A DNA stretch of 64,000 nucleotides from Grifola frondosa. Lineage: Eukaryota; Basidiomycota; Agaricomycetes; Polyporales; Grifolaceae. The notes below the pieces were generated by a model that made no database searches, was not told the DNA's origin, and was given only the letters and a program-made list of their open reading frames with translations. The DNA lies in contig LUGG01000009.1 of assembly GCA_001683735.1 (NCBI GenBank), forward strand, positions 930,001 to 994,000, in the 5' to 3' direction. Positions 41,842 through 51,423 of this stretch are shown here, piece by piece (positions within the stretch are counted from its first letter, which is position 1; every line of letters starts with the position of its first letter). The position numbers and the translations under genes are program-made.

Positions 41842-43102
41842 ACGATCCACGTAATATGTCGTTGTTTCCTCATAGTTCCATCGATGTTGGGTACGAATTT
41901 GGACAGGCCTCCACTATATGGTCCTTGTATACTGCCGTCTATATACAGTACTTGCTTTCGCCCTCCCGCGGTCGCTATTTGATGCCCTTTCGCATAGTTC
42001 TACACGCCATCTCTCGTCTCGCTGTCTCTGGAGGCCTTCTACCCATGTACAACCACATGCAATAGTGCGCAACAGTTTTGTTTGTCCGGGCGTTGTGATC
42101 ATATTCCTCACTCCTCTCCGTCGAAATTCCGTACCCCCGTTTCTCCGTCAACGTTGATCGCGACACCCCTTCCTCTCGCTGCATCCTCACATTCACACAC
42201 TCATTTTCACTTTCAATGCCTAATCTTGTATCTATCCCTATAGGTCTCGCATGTCTTGTTTGTCTGCTAAAATCGATATCGAACTATAGACACAGCGGTC
42301 CGGTTACTGTGCCAAAGAAGCCTGCGCGAGAAGATCCGACCCATCAGGTGCGCGAAGAAGTGTGTTCCGTCTGCGTGGCCATTAGGCATATTCATAGAAT
42401 CAATTCAAGGGTGCGTTCCCTCCCCTTGAACTCGGACCACTGGTTGCATTGATTCAGCCTACGGCCCCCAGGGCGGGAGCGGCACCGCTTCGCGCCGCAC
42501 GGCGTATATTCAATATATGAATGAACGACTCCCATATATAGATAGCATCTCGTCGGCAGCGAACTGGGAACCTCCTGGAATGTTATGGCACGTTCCTCGG
42601 TCTGCAAGGGTCGTTGGAAGCCGCCTGCGCAGAGATCCCTCTGAGGGCCGAGGCGTCCCCACCGTACACATGAGACGGGAGATCTCCTCAACGTGGGTAC
42701 GCGTCTCCGGTCATGAGAGACGGACGGCTCTGAGGCGGAATAATTATGTTCGGCCGCAGTATACAGGACAACACCGTGACTTCGACAAATCGAGATTTAC
42801 CGTGCCACCGGATGCATACGCATTCTCTGTCCACAAGTCATTGTCTTGCGGCATTATGTATGCTTGTGTTTTGGAAAGCTGCGCGTCTTCCATGGTATCT
42901 AACATCAACGGCCATCATTCAAGCCGATGCAATAGTCATCAAGGCACGAAGTGCGGTCAAAGAGCGCTATGCATTGCTCCGCCATAACCTATACAATAGA
43001 ATACAAGCCTAGATAGCACTGTCAAATAACGGCGTTCGACAATAGCGAGCAAAACGTATCGAGAAGGCCACAGCATTCATCCAAAGCTTTGGCAAAGTAA
43101 CC
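41842..43102. other. Intergenic stretch with unsupported open frames
   Basis: A plus frame at 42216 starts with a hydrophobic segment (MPNLVSIPIGLACLVCLL), and a longer plus frame covers 42517-42987. Neither shows a domain or a spliced continuation I can defend. The interval separates convergent genes and may hold long 3' UTRs or a non-coding transcript. Confidence 0.4.
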
Positions 43103-44991
43103 TTACACAAGCTTCGCTAGCGAGATTTGGTTGTTGGTGACATCGGTTGAGAAGTACGCATTCTTCAAGAACACGTCGCCGACCTAGAAGCCCGTCAGCG
43201 AAACGTACTCACCCAAAAACCGCACTAGGTCTGCTTACCAGCCACTCAGTAGCGCCGCCAATGTTCCCAGATGAGATGCCAGAGACGCAGTCACCCTGAA
43301 GGTTGGCAGGGTCAACGGGGGCGAAGAGCAGGTCGCGAGTGTCAATGGCAAATGACTGGCCACCGAACGTAAGCGCGATGCTAGCGTTTGTTGTGCATGG
43401 AATTGTGAATCCACCTTGACCGTCTGACTGAGAGCCGCTGATGGTGGCGTGAACGGCCTGAGCATCAGCAGCGGGGGCGACGATGAGGGTGGTTCCGGTG
43501 TCGAGGATAGCAGTGCGGCCCTGGAGCCCGAGGTCCTGCCCGTTAGAGGAAACACTCATCGCACCTTCCCAAAATCCTTGAGTGTTAACGTTGGCGAACG
43601 TAACGAGGCTGTTCGGGTCAAATTTGGTGCTGTCTAGGCCGCCAAAAGTAATCTCTCCATCATTTTTCTGGTCAGCGAGACGCGATATCTTGTACGAAGT
43701 GATGGCATCCGTGACAAGGCCGGCCTTAGCCAGTGACTCAATGGGTGTAAGAGTCTGTTGCTCGGAGAGGGTCTGTATGTGGCGAAGCTGAATTAGTATG
43801 ATGATGGTATTCTGGAGACAGAACAACATACCGACTGAGCGAGACCCATCAAGCCATCGAAAGGAACGCTGTCAGCAGAGAAATCAACGGATTCCGTAGT
43901 CGCAACGCCGAAGGTGTGGGTGTTCAAGGCAAGTCCAGCAATGTTGACGTTGTCCGTGACGATATCACCAGCAACCGAGCCAGTGCCGTATGTCACTTGG
44001 AACTGCTTGCCACTGTCAACGAAGGAAGAGCTGCTCTGCGTTCCGAGGAACGTGTGATTGCCCTAGAAACGAATACATTAAATTTGCAATCATGATGGAA
44101 GATTGGAACACTAACGCAGCCTCCTCCACCTTGAGATTGACAGTTTTCTGCACCAACCCACAGATCAGCAGAACCAGAGTCCATGAGGAGTTTGTAGTCT
44201 TGAGGTGGCGTGCCCATCTGAACGACTGCAATGTAACCGACATCATTCGCCCTGCAGAGATAATTAAATGCGTGTTGCTTTTGGAGGAGGATATAGAACG
44301 TACTCAATGTCAAGACCAAGAGAATTGTTCGCGGTAGGGTTACCGGCATCAGTCAGACCACCAACCTGAGCAGCTGTGACATCAATCTGAGAGATGCCAG
44401 GGCCACCATCAGAGGCTGCAGTTGAGCCAGTGGCTGAGCCAGTAGTATTGGCAGTGCCAGCAGCTCCACCAGCAGCTGCGCCAGCACCTCCGCCTGCAGC
44501 AGCACCTCCGGCGCCGGCTGCAGCGGCACCACCCTTGGCCTGTCCCTTCCCTTTCCCTTTTTTGGCAGCAGCCTCATTGACAAATGGCTCTGCAACCGCC
44601 ACGTTGATACCTGATCGGTTGTAACGCTTCGCGTTCTTATGGCCGGGGCGACCGCCTGCAGGGATATACAAGCGCTTGGTCAAGTTGTCCTCCAGCTCGC
44701 GTTTACTCGGCGGTGCACGCCCCGTCATGCGCGCATGGCGCTTAAGACTGCGGTTGATGTGCTGTTGCAATAGCTGCACCGCACTGATCAATAACGATGA
44801 TAAATGAACAGCTATTGGAAACTCACCACTTGGGGGTGGATGTCAGAACGAGCTTGATGAATACGCTTCAACGGAAGAGTAACCATGGAGCCGCTGCGCC
44901 TAGCGGGCGCCGCCTGGACGCCATCGCCAGTGACGGACAGCACTACCAAAAGGCTTGCGAGTAGAGTTGTGAAGGAAAGTGCGAGCTGCAT
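43103..44991 (-). CDS. Secreted pepsin-type aspartic protease (family A1) with an Ala/Gly-rich linker in the propeptide
   Basis: This is an extracellular or vacuolar acid protease. Seen: a signal peptide from the ATG at 44991 (MQLALSFTTLLASLLVVLSV) and a basic propeptide with QQHINRSLKRHARM and KREL/TKRL-like dibasic sites. Then comes a long Lys/Gly then Ala/Gly low-complexity linker (about 44400-44580), and the mature domain begins with YIAVVQMGTPPQDYKLLMDSGSADLWVG. The first catalytic Asp is in DSGSADLW (family form DTGSSxLW; Thr replaced by Ser). The second is in AILDTGTTLIVAP. The flap Tyr lies in VTYGTGSVAGD. Introns splice in one frame, the last leaving VGDVFLKNAYFSTDV, and the stop is TAA at 43103-43105. 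The Ser in DSG is seen in active members, so loss of activity is not implied. Confidence 0.92.
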
Positions 44992-45611
44992 GATTAGGGC
45001 CTGCCTGCGCTTGAACCTGAAGGTTTGAACTGAAGGAAAAAAGAACTAGAAGATAAGGCCCGGCCTTGGAATGAATGGGGGAGAAAGAGATGGGAGTGGA
45101 GAGGCTAGAATGTTTGTTGGGTTTATAAAGGATCATCATTGTTGTATTGTGTCAGGGTGGAAAAGAAGAGTTCAGCCGGGCACTGCGCAGGCGGTGTTGC
45201 CAAGTCGCCAATCTGTATCTGCAAATCATAGCACGTGAATGGAAAATTTGCACACTCCCGATATTATTATAAGGTAGCACCCCGTTCTGTATTTATGTGC
45301 ACCCCCTTCGAACGCGATATTCTATTACAATTATGATCCCCACGCCCACTTCACTCGTGTTGCGGAAGCCAGAAGGCACATGCTTCAATAGCACTGTCCA
45401 CGGGACGCCACGAAGTGCTGCGCAACTGGCAAACTATCGATCACTCGGGCTAACGTAGCAACCACCACAATATGTGTTCTTCTTGGAAATACAAAAGGTG
45501 ACAATGATGATGATCCAGCAAGTGCACCGTCTCCGAGGAGTCGTCAACCCCAATAAATACAGACAAAACACGTCGACATCATCAGTGATGAATGTCGAGG
45601 TTGTGGCGTTG
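44992..45611. promoter_or_regulatory. Upstream region of the aspartic protease
   Basis: About 600 bp between the protease start and the stop of the enoyl-CoA isomerase, both on the minus strand. A CACGTG occurs at 45232-45237. A TATA-like TTTATAAAGG (45120-45129) lies 130-140 bp upstream of the start codon in the transcribed orientation (CCTTTATAAA). No gene is seen. Confidence 0.4.
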
Positions 45612-46781
45612 CTACAGCCGTGCCTTCGCTGCTGCATCATCAGCCACAACATTCCTGGGCAGAACATCTCTGGAAGATGCTTCAATCACGTCTCGATACA
45701 GATCACGCTTCCACAACAATATCAGTGCGCCTCCCAACGAGCATACGAGCACGGCGCACCTTGATCAGCCCCCAGGCGCCCGATGTGGATAGTCCACTAA
45801 TAGATTCTGCAAACGCTTGAGCCTCGTCGAGAACAGCCTCTGTATCGCCGCTGACAATTCTATCCAAGAGCCCAACCGCAAGTGCGTCTTTCGGTGTGAA
45901 GCGATGGCCTTCTAGTGCTATCTGGCGTTGCACACGAGGATCAGGGACCTTTGCTCGCAATATAGCGGCGAACGATAGCGGCCATGCAGCACCGAAATGA
46001 ATCTGCAATGGTCCGTCACAAGGTAAATATCGGTAAGGTGCAACTCATTCGTATGCCTCACTTCGTTCATGCACATCCAAGCGTTGCGTTTGCTTCCATC
46101 TGTCATAATCCGATAATCGCATGCCAGTGACAACATCATACCACCTGCAAAGCAGTGTCCATTTATAGCAGCAACGGTAGGAACTGTGGAGCATACTTCA
46201 ACTGAGCTACCGGGATGATCCGTAGCGTTGAGGCAACTCACTGGGAAATGCAAGGAGCCGTCGTAACAACGGATTAAATGTTACTGTTGCAAGATGTTAG
46301 AGGGTGTTAGCCCCTCGGCGCAATGCGGTACGGATATGAATGCGCACGCGGAAAGAAGTTGGGCGTAAAGCTTGGGTCCTTCGTAGCATTTGCAAAGTCA
46401 AGGCCTGTATAAACTCATGAACGAGACCACTATGTGGGTCGCATTATAACCGCCTACCATTACTGAAGAATTTGTCCTGTCCTCTCTTGCCTACAATGAT
46501 CACGGCGCCTTTCCCGCCTGCTTCGTCTTTAGACACTCGAGCTGCTCGCCATCCTTCGCGCCAATGTTTCTCGACCACATCCAGCGCCGGCTTGATAGCC
46601 TGATCGACGAGAGTATCCGTCAAGCGGTTGTCTTCACCATTGTGAAGTTCGATAATCCACAGAGATGGTGTCGCTGCAAGGCTTCCAGTTCAATCAGAGT
46701 CGGCAGAATATGGACATCGAACATACGGTGTGTCAGAGTCAGCAGCGGGCGGTTGGACGGAAGACGTAAGGGGTAGGACAT
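45612..46781 (-). CDS. Enoyl-CoA hydratase/isomerase (crotonase family), likely peroxisomal, C-terminal ARL
   Basis: Crotonase-fold enzymes handle enoyl-CoA in beta-oxidation; the sequence is closest in style to fungal delta3,delta2-enoyl-CoA isomerases. Seen: MSYPLRLPS start at 46781, strand SLWIIELHNGED, oxyanion-hole segments GRRGQDKFFSNGLD and AINGHCFAGGMMLSLACDYRIM, then FGAAWPLSF and GHRFTPKDALAVGLLD. The final intron (GTGCGC to GGAAG, about 45709-45760) is needed to avoid an in-frame TGA; after it the protein ends DVLPRNVVADDAAAKARL. ARL is an accepted peroxisomal targeting signal type 1 variant. Introns elsewhere are canonical and in frame. The exact substrate (isomerase versus hydratase) cannot be decided by eye. 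The gene is divergent from the complex I subunit gene, 311 bp apart, with two CACGTG sites between. Confidence 0.83.
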
Positions 46782-47092
46782 GGGGATACAGTACCTCTGA
46801 GGCACGCAGAGTTTGCTACAAGGAAAGGTCGTTGTTCAAGGATGATCAGCACGCACGGTGTTGGTTTGAGTTCCCCGAAACGAAACGTTGAAGCTGACTG
46901 ATGCATGAGCGGGTCATTCAGCTGGGAAGACCGGAAAGAAAGATTCACGTGTGCACGTACCTAGTGATCACAAGTAGTACTAGTCGCGCGTTTACCGCGT
47001 CTTCGCCACAAACTCGCGACGCGATGGATCACGTGCTATAGTGAAGTTGTGTCCGCAGGCGCCTATTGACTCAGTCCGACGTAGAATCTACC
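46782..47092. promoter_or_regulatory. Shared divergent promoter with two CACGTG boxes
   Basis: This 311-bp interval separates start codons of the crotonase-family gene (minus) and the NDUFB10-like gene (plus). CACGTG occurs at 46946-46951 and 47030-47035. In fungi this palindrome is bound by bHLH factors such as Cbf1, which in some species controls respiratory genes; a role here is only an inference. Confidence 0.4.
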
Positions 47093-47437
47093 ATGCCTAT
47101 AGACGAGGCCCGTGCGGCAGAGTACAAAGGCAAGTCGAATCATCGGATGCTAGCTTATACTGAGTTAATCCAATGACTGTTTACAGCACGCTTGCAGGAG
47201 CGCAATGAATCTATTCGCGAATCTTGGGTTCGCACCATGGAGTGCCAGATCGTGAAAGACAACGTGCAGAAATGTTTCCGCTTGGAGGGCGTGAACCACC
47301 TGGAGAAATGCAAGGCGTTGAGGGACAGGTACCTGGAGATGTTGGCCGAGAATAGGGTATGTATCGGCTTAAATGTTTGCTTTGTCCTGCGCTGACGAAT
47401 TTAATAGCTTCAAGGGTACAAAGTTATTGACATCTAG
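47093..47437 (+). CDS. NDUFB10: Mitochondrial complex I accessory subunit, NDUFB10 type (fungal 12-kDa subunit)
   Basis: This is an accessory subunit of NADH:ubiquinone oxidoreductase on the membrane arm facing the intermembrane space. Seen: a short protein of three exons starting MPIDEARAAEYK, with the conserved block SIRESWVRTMECQIVKDNV then KCFRLEGVNHLEKCKALRDRY and the end LQGYKVIDI. The paired cysteines in KCFRLEGVNHLEKC fit the family's Cx9C-type arrangement. The first intron begins GCAAGT and ends TTTACAG (about 47132-47186), so it is a GC-AG intron; reading through it would break the frame, and no GT donor fits. The second intron is canonical GTATGT...TAG. The stop TAG is at 47435-47437. 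Confidence 0.85.
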
Positions 47438-47685
47438 CCACACAATTATACACACTTTTGTCTGGTGTCTGGGCCCTCAGCACGCGATATGAAATGGGAG
47501 TGCTCTGCTTATTCCACTGCAGTAGTTCTCTTGTACGAGCACTCATCAAGTACGATGTCCTCCCACTCGTTCACTATCTGTGCAATTGGTAACACTATCA
47601 TAATTATGCAAAACACTGACATCGTGGCAGCATGCTACTCTATCCAACATGCCACTTTTGCGTCCATCAGAGAATCCTCAAGAGC

Positions 47686-48918
47686 CTACTTCTTGCCCTT
47701 GCGCTTCCTCCCCTCCGACGGGCTCATCTCTGCACCACTAGTCTCATCGCCACTCGTCGCAGCACCGGACTTTGCTTTTTTAGTTTTCTTGAGATGATGC
47801 TCGGGTATCCATTCTTCCTGATATCCACCAGCACCCGTCGCAGTCACGGTGCCAACAGGTGCGCTGACTTGCGGAGCAGTCCGACCCTTGCGCTTCTTGG
47901 GCTGTGGAACGAAGGTGAGGTAGGCGTAGTAGCCCAATCCGCTAAGAAGCAATCCGACTACGAAGTACGTCGACACACTGCAATAACATTTGATCGATAC
48001 GACAACTAAAGAGCGAGGCAAAGAGAAAACGTACAGCTTGAAATCAAAGATCGACACAGGAGGTTCCACTATGGTCACAATAGAGTCGTATGCCATCACA
48101 CGATAGGTATTTCCCTGGGGCAAATATGAGCACGTCACGTAATGCATCACAGATAAAGAACTCACATCGTCGTTATGTTCCAACCAGATGCTGAGTCTCA
48201 AATCACCAGGCTGCAGAACCGTCCCGCATCAGCCAAAGTTATCACAAATTCCTGCTATTGTACATGCGCACCTTGAATCTATAGTTCTGTCAGCACTGTA
48301 GAATCTGGATAATATGAGAGTACACACTCGCTATAGAACATATAAGGAAGTTGCAATGAAGCACCTTCAAGCAATGGGAGGTTATAGGTCAATGCACTAG
48401 TCTGAACGTAGTAGTCAGCATAACGAGTAACATAACCGCATACGACGAGATCAGTGCATACGTTCTTCACCAATGCATTCGTTTCCGGGTGATGGAATGC
48501 ACCAGCGATATTCACGAGGGTGACATTTCGGTCGGACTTGTTCTCTACGGTCAGGTAGATCCTGTTACTCTCCCCGTTAACGACATCTGTTCGCCTTCCA
48601 TCAGTGCAATTCCACATGGAAAGTGTACAGCGAACGCACGGCCGAACGCATTTTCCTCTGAAAACGAAGCAACCGCCAAAATTAGAGGCTCATCGGATGC
48701 TTCCTCGACAGGAGCTGATGATGCGGGCACATTTCACATTCAGTGTACGTCGCTCGAAGGATGCCCGGTAAGTGTATGAACGCACACGCAAGATTGAGTT
48801 GAAATAGAGCGATAGAGCCAATGATATATCCAATGAAAGTATGAAGACGCATCCTGACGATGACCAGACCAGATACAGTTGCAGTAAAAGCTGCAAGCAG
48901 GAGGCATGCCACGTCCAT
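47686..48918 (-). CDS. TRAP-alpha / IRC22-like ER membrane protein
   Basis: TRAP-alpha (SSR1; IRC22 in yeast) is a type I ER membrane protein near the Sec61 translocon. Seen: an N-terminal signal peptide (MDVACLLLAAFTATVSG), an acidic luminal start (PVEEASDEP), the diagnostic luminal domain GESNRIYLTVENKSDRNVTL then VNIAGAFHHPETNALVKN, LQLPYMFYSE, a single transmembrane helix (STYFVVGLLLSGLGYYAYL) and a basic Lys-rich cytosolic tail ending KRKGKK. The intron between GCGTTCGGC and GTCGTTAAC (about 48590-48640) restores the HVVNGE junction. The first intron probably uses GTGCGT near 48790; the extra hydrophobic stretch before it may mean another 5' intron. A CACGTG at 48933-48938 is just upstream of the start. 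Confidence 0.8.
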
Positions 48919-49052
48919 CTTGCCTTATGGATCACGTGTGCGACGCGTCAAGCAATGGCGTTCGAGGACACGCTCTCAAGATTATAGTAAGAATCCGAGT
49001 ACTATAGCAGAAGGAACAGTCTAAATACGCTACAATTACATACGAAAGAAGT

Positions 49053-50430
49053 CAAGCACTTTTCTTCTTCAGAAGCTCTTTCGCTATTTCTTCCAAATCA
49101 CCAGATTGGTCGGGCAGCCAAAATGCCTGCAATAGAGACGTAAGTGGACGGAGACAATGAGAGAATGACAATTAACATACTAGTTCCGCTCCGGCAGTAC
49201 ACATCATAGCGAATCGGGGGTTAAACCTCACGCATCTCGAGGGTCCAGGATGTCCTTCCAGAGTCGCCACCGGCTGAAGACGCGGGAGAGGTGCTTTAAG
49301 ATCGGCCTGAGTTTCTCTTGCTTGCAAATTTTGTACATCCCATATGCAAACCTTTCCATCCAAGCTCCCGCTGACAACAAATTTGCTGTCAGGCGTCCAT
49401 GATACCTCCTCCCCACTGCTTCCTCGAGATGGCTCAATGCTGAGCTGCGTACCCAGTTTCCTCCGCTCCAGTCCTATATGCCCTTCCAGTTTGGCCAGCA
49501 TGTGGCCTTCGAACGCGTCCACAATGTAATGTGCGTCGCCAGAGCAGCCCACAAGGATATACTTGCCATTCGTGGAGAAAGAGAGGGAGGTCACGTAGAT
49601 GGCACGTGGAGGATAGCTCACAAGGGCAAGGGTGGGATCTTCAACGGTTATCACAAGGAACGGTGCTTTGTCGAAGTTCGCCTGGTCATACAGGAGGATG
49701 CGAGAGTACTGGTTGACAGCGACAGCAAAGACAAGGCCAGAGGAATCATACGCCACGATTGGCGAAGCGGGAAGGTTTAATAGTCCTCGACAAGTTGGAC
49801 TACGTAGATCCCACAGGCGCACGGTCTTGTCCATCGAGCCTGACATAAATCCGTCATCAACGGGGGACACTTCCAGTGATACAACCTTCTGTTTGTGACC
49901 CTTGAAGTACTGGAGGTATTTGTTGTCATGTAAGGAGTGGTATCGGATGGTATCATCCTCCTTTGTTGACGCATGTACGATCGCAGTATTTTTGTGTGTA
50001 AAGCGCGGCAAATCGACACCGTACTTCTTGGAGTAAAGAACCGTTCAGTTGTCTAAGGCAAAGGAGTCAGTTGAAGCGGACCTCGTTTATTAGTTGGAAG
50101 GAACTCGCTTGCCGGATTTGCAGCTATACAGCCGGAACGTCTCGTCCTCTGCTGCTGTCACTACTTGATCTCCTCTATCATCAAAACTGATTCCAGTTAT
50201 ATGTCTGGGTCCTGAGTTTGCTGGTCGCGGTCCATGACTTCCAGGGGAAGGAGGCGTTTGAGATTCAACTGCATTCTTGAAGATTTTGGCCGGTTTGAGT
50301 TTGCTCTGTACGTTCCTTGTAAGAAGTAGAAGACTGCAGCTAGCCAAGAGAACGGTACCATAAGAGCAGAAGTCAAGACCAGCGGAGCAGTAACATCATT
50401 GCTACTACTCGACGACAACGGTGGAGGCAT
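49053..50430 (-). CDS. SWD2: WD40 protein SWD2/WDR82 (COMPASS and mRNA 3'-end factor)
   Basis: SWD2 is a WD40 subunit of the COMPASS/Set1 H3K4 methyltransferase and, in yeast, of the cleavage and polyadenylation factor. Seen: the N-terminus around QSKLKPAKIF, repeats with ISFDDRGDQVVTAAEDETFRLY (quoted in pieces), YGVDLPRFTHKNTAIVHAST, the highly conserved TIRYHSLHDNKYLQYFKGHK, VSLEVSPVDDGFMSGSMDKT with VRLWDLRSP, and a last repeat WTPDSKFVVSGSLDGKVCIWDV. The tail ends ELLKKKSA with TGA at 49053-49055. The start is probably ATG 50430; the exact first intron (ending GCTGCAG near 50340) is ambiguous in its donor. A predicted insert between KIF and the first repeat (Ser/Pro-rich) is longer than in yeast. 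It is divergent from RPB5 with only 69 bp between start codons. Confidence 0.9.
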
Positions 50431-50499
50431 CGCGGTGAAGTTACGAGAGCGAAGCGCGGAGTTTGAAAGGAAATTTCGTGCCTTTGCATCGTGACCTCG
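50431..50499. promoter_or_regulatory. Very short bidirectional interval between SWD2 and RPB5
   Basis: Only 69 bp separate the two divergent ATGs (50430 minus, 50500 plus), so both 5' UTRs and core promoters must overlap each other or lie inside the opposing first exons. No TATA box is visible. This holds if the chosen starts are right; the SWD2 start is the less certain of the two. Confidence 0.5.
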
Positions 50500-51423
50500 A
50501 TGGCTGAGCAGGACGAATCTGCAAAACTCTGGAAAGTCAACCGCACAATCCACGAACTCGTCAAAGATAGAGTCAGATAACGTGTCGTTATTGTCTGTGA
50601 TTCACTAAGGCTCATCATTTCTGGCCTTGGTTCAGGGCTTCCAAGTATCCGACGATGAAATCCATATGGACTTGGCCACCTTTCGCTCTCATTATGCGAA
50701 CAACAGCGGCAGCGTAGAGTGCGTCTATTGTTACTCAGGCTGTCTCTCCGATGTTCAAGGAAGTGAATGCTGTTCGTAACGTAGCCGGAGTCAGCTCAAT
50801 TTCTTTACAAATCATCGGAGCAACCCTATGGTGCAAATCTTTGTCTTCTTCTCCGATGAAAAGAGCGTTGGCGTCAAAACGATGAGGAAGTACGTGGCTC
50901 CATCCATTGGTAATTGATGATGAAAGATGGATTGTGTGTGGATCAGACTACTAGGAATTCTCGAGGAGAAGAATATCCAGCAGGGTATCATTGTGTTCCC
51001 AGGGAATATGACCCCTTCGGCGCGCAAAGTGGGTACACCATCGCTTTTGTCTTGGTTTCAACCAGCTGATCCATTGTTGTGTAGGTTATCGTAGCTATGG
51101 CGTCGCAGTACAAGTTGGAGGAATTTTCAGAAGCCGACTTGCTTGTCAATATCACGCATCACACGCTTGTCCCGAAGCATGAGATCTTGAACCCGGAAGA
51201 GAAAAAGGAACTTTTGGAGACTTAGTATGTTACATGTCTTCTCCATGCTATGTCCAACCGCTCATTGTCTCTATCCAGTCGGCTAAAAGAGACACAGTTG
51301 CCTCGCATACAGGTCGCGGATCCAGTGGCACGTTATTATGGTCTGAAACGTGGTAATGTAGTGAAAATCACAAGACCCAGTGAAACTAGTGGACGTTACG
51401 CCAGCTATCGTATATGTTTTTAG
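50500..51423 (+). CDS. RPB5: RPB5, subunit ABC27 shared by RNA polymerases I, II and III
   Basis: RPB5 forms part of the lower jaw of all three nuclear RNA polymerases. Seen: [20 protein letters not shown] start, [13 protein letters not shown], the jaw segment FFTNHRSN and [17 protein letters not shown], then the assembly domain [46 protein letters not shown] and the C-terminus [17 protein letters not shown] with a TAG at 51421-51423. The C-terminal part is the archaeal-RpoH-like region and is highly conserved. Introns at about 50581-50636, 50719-50794, 50891-50946, 51027-51083 and 51223-51280 keep one frame. Confidence 0.95.

Noticed and set aside
42517..42987. 156-codon plus-strand open frame
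   Set aside because: No domain, basic low-quality composition and no splice partners; length alone is not enough in GC-rich sequence.
45703..46008. Apparent frame break at the end of the crotonase-family gene
   Set aside because: A canonical 52-bp phase-0 intron explains it and gives a sensible C-terminus, so it is not counted among the indels.
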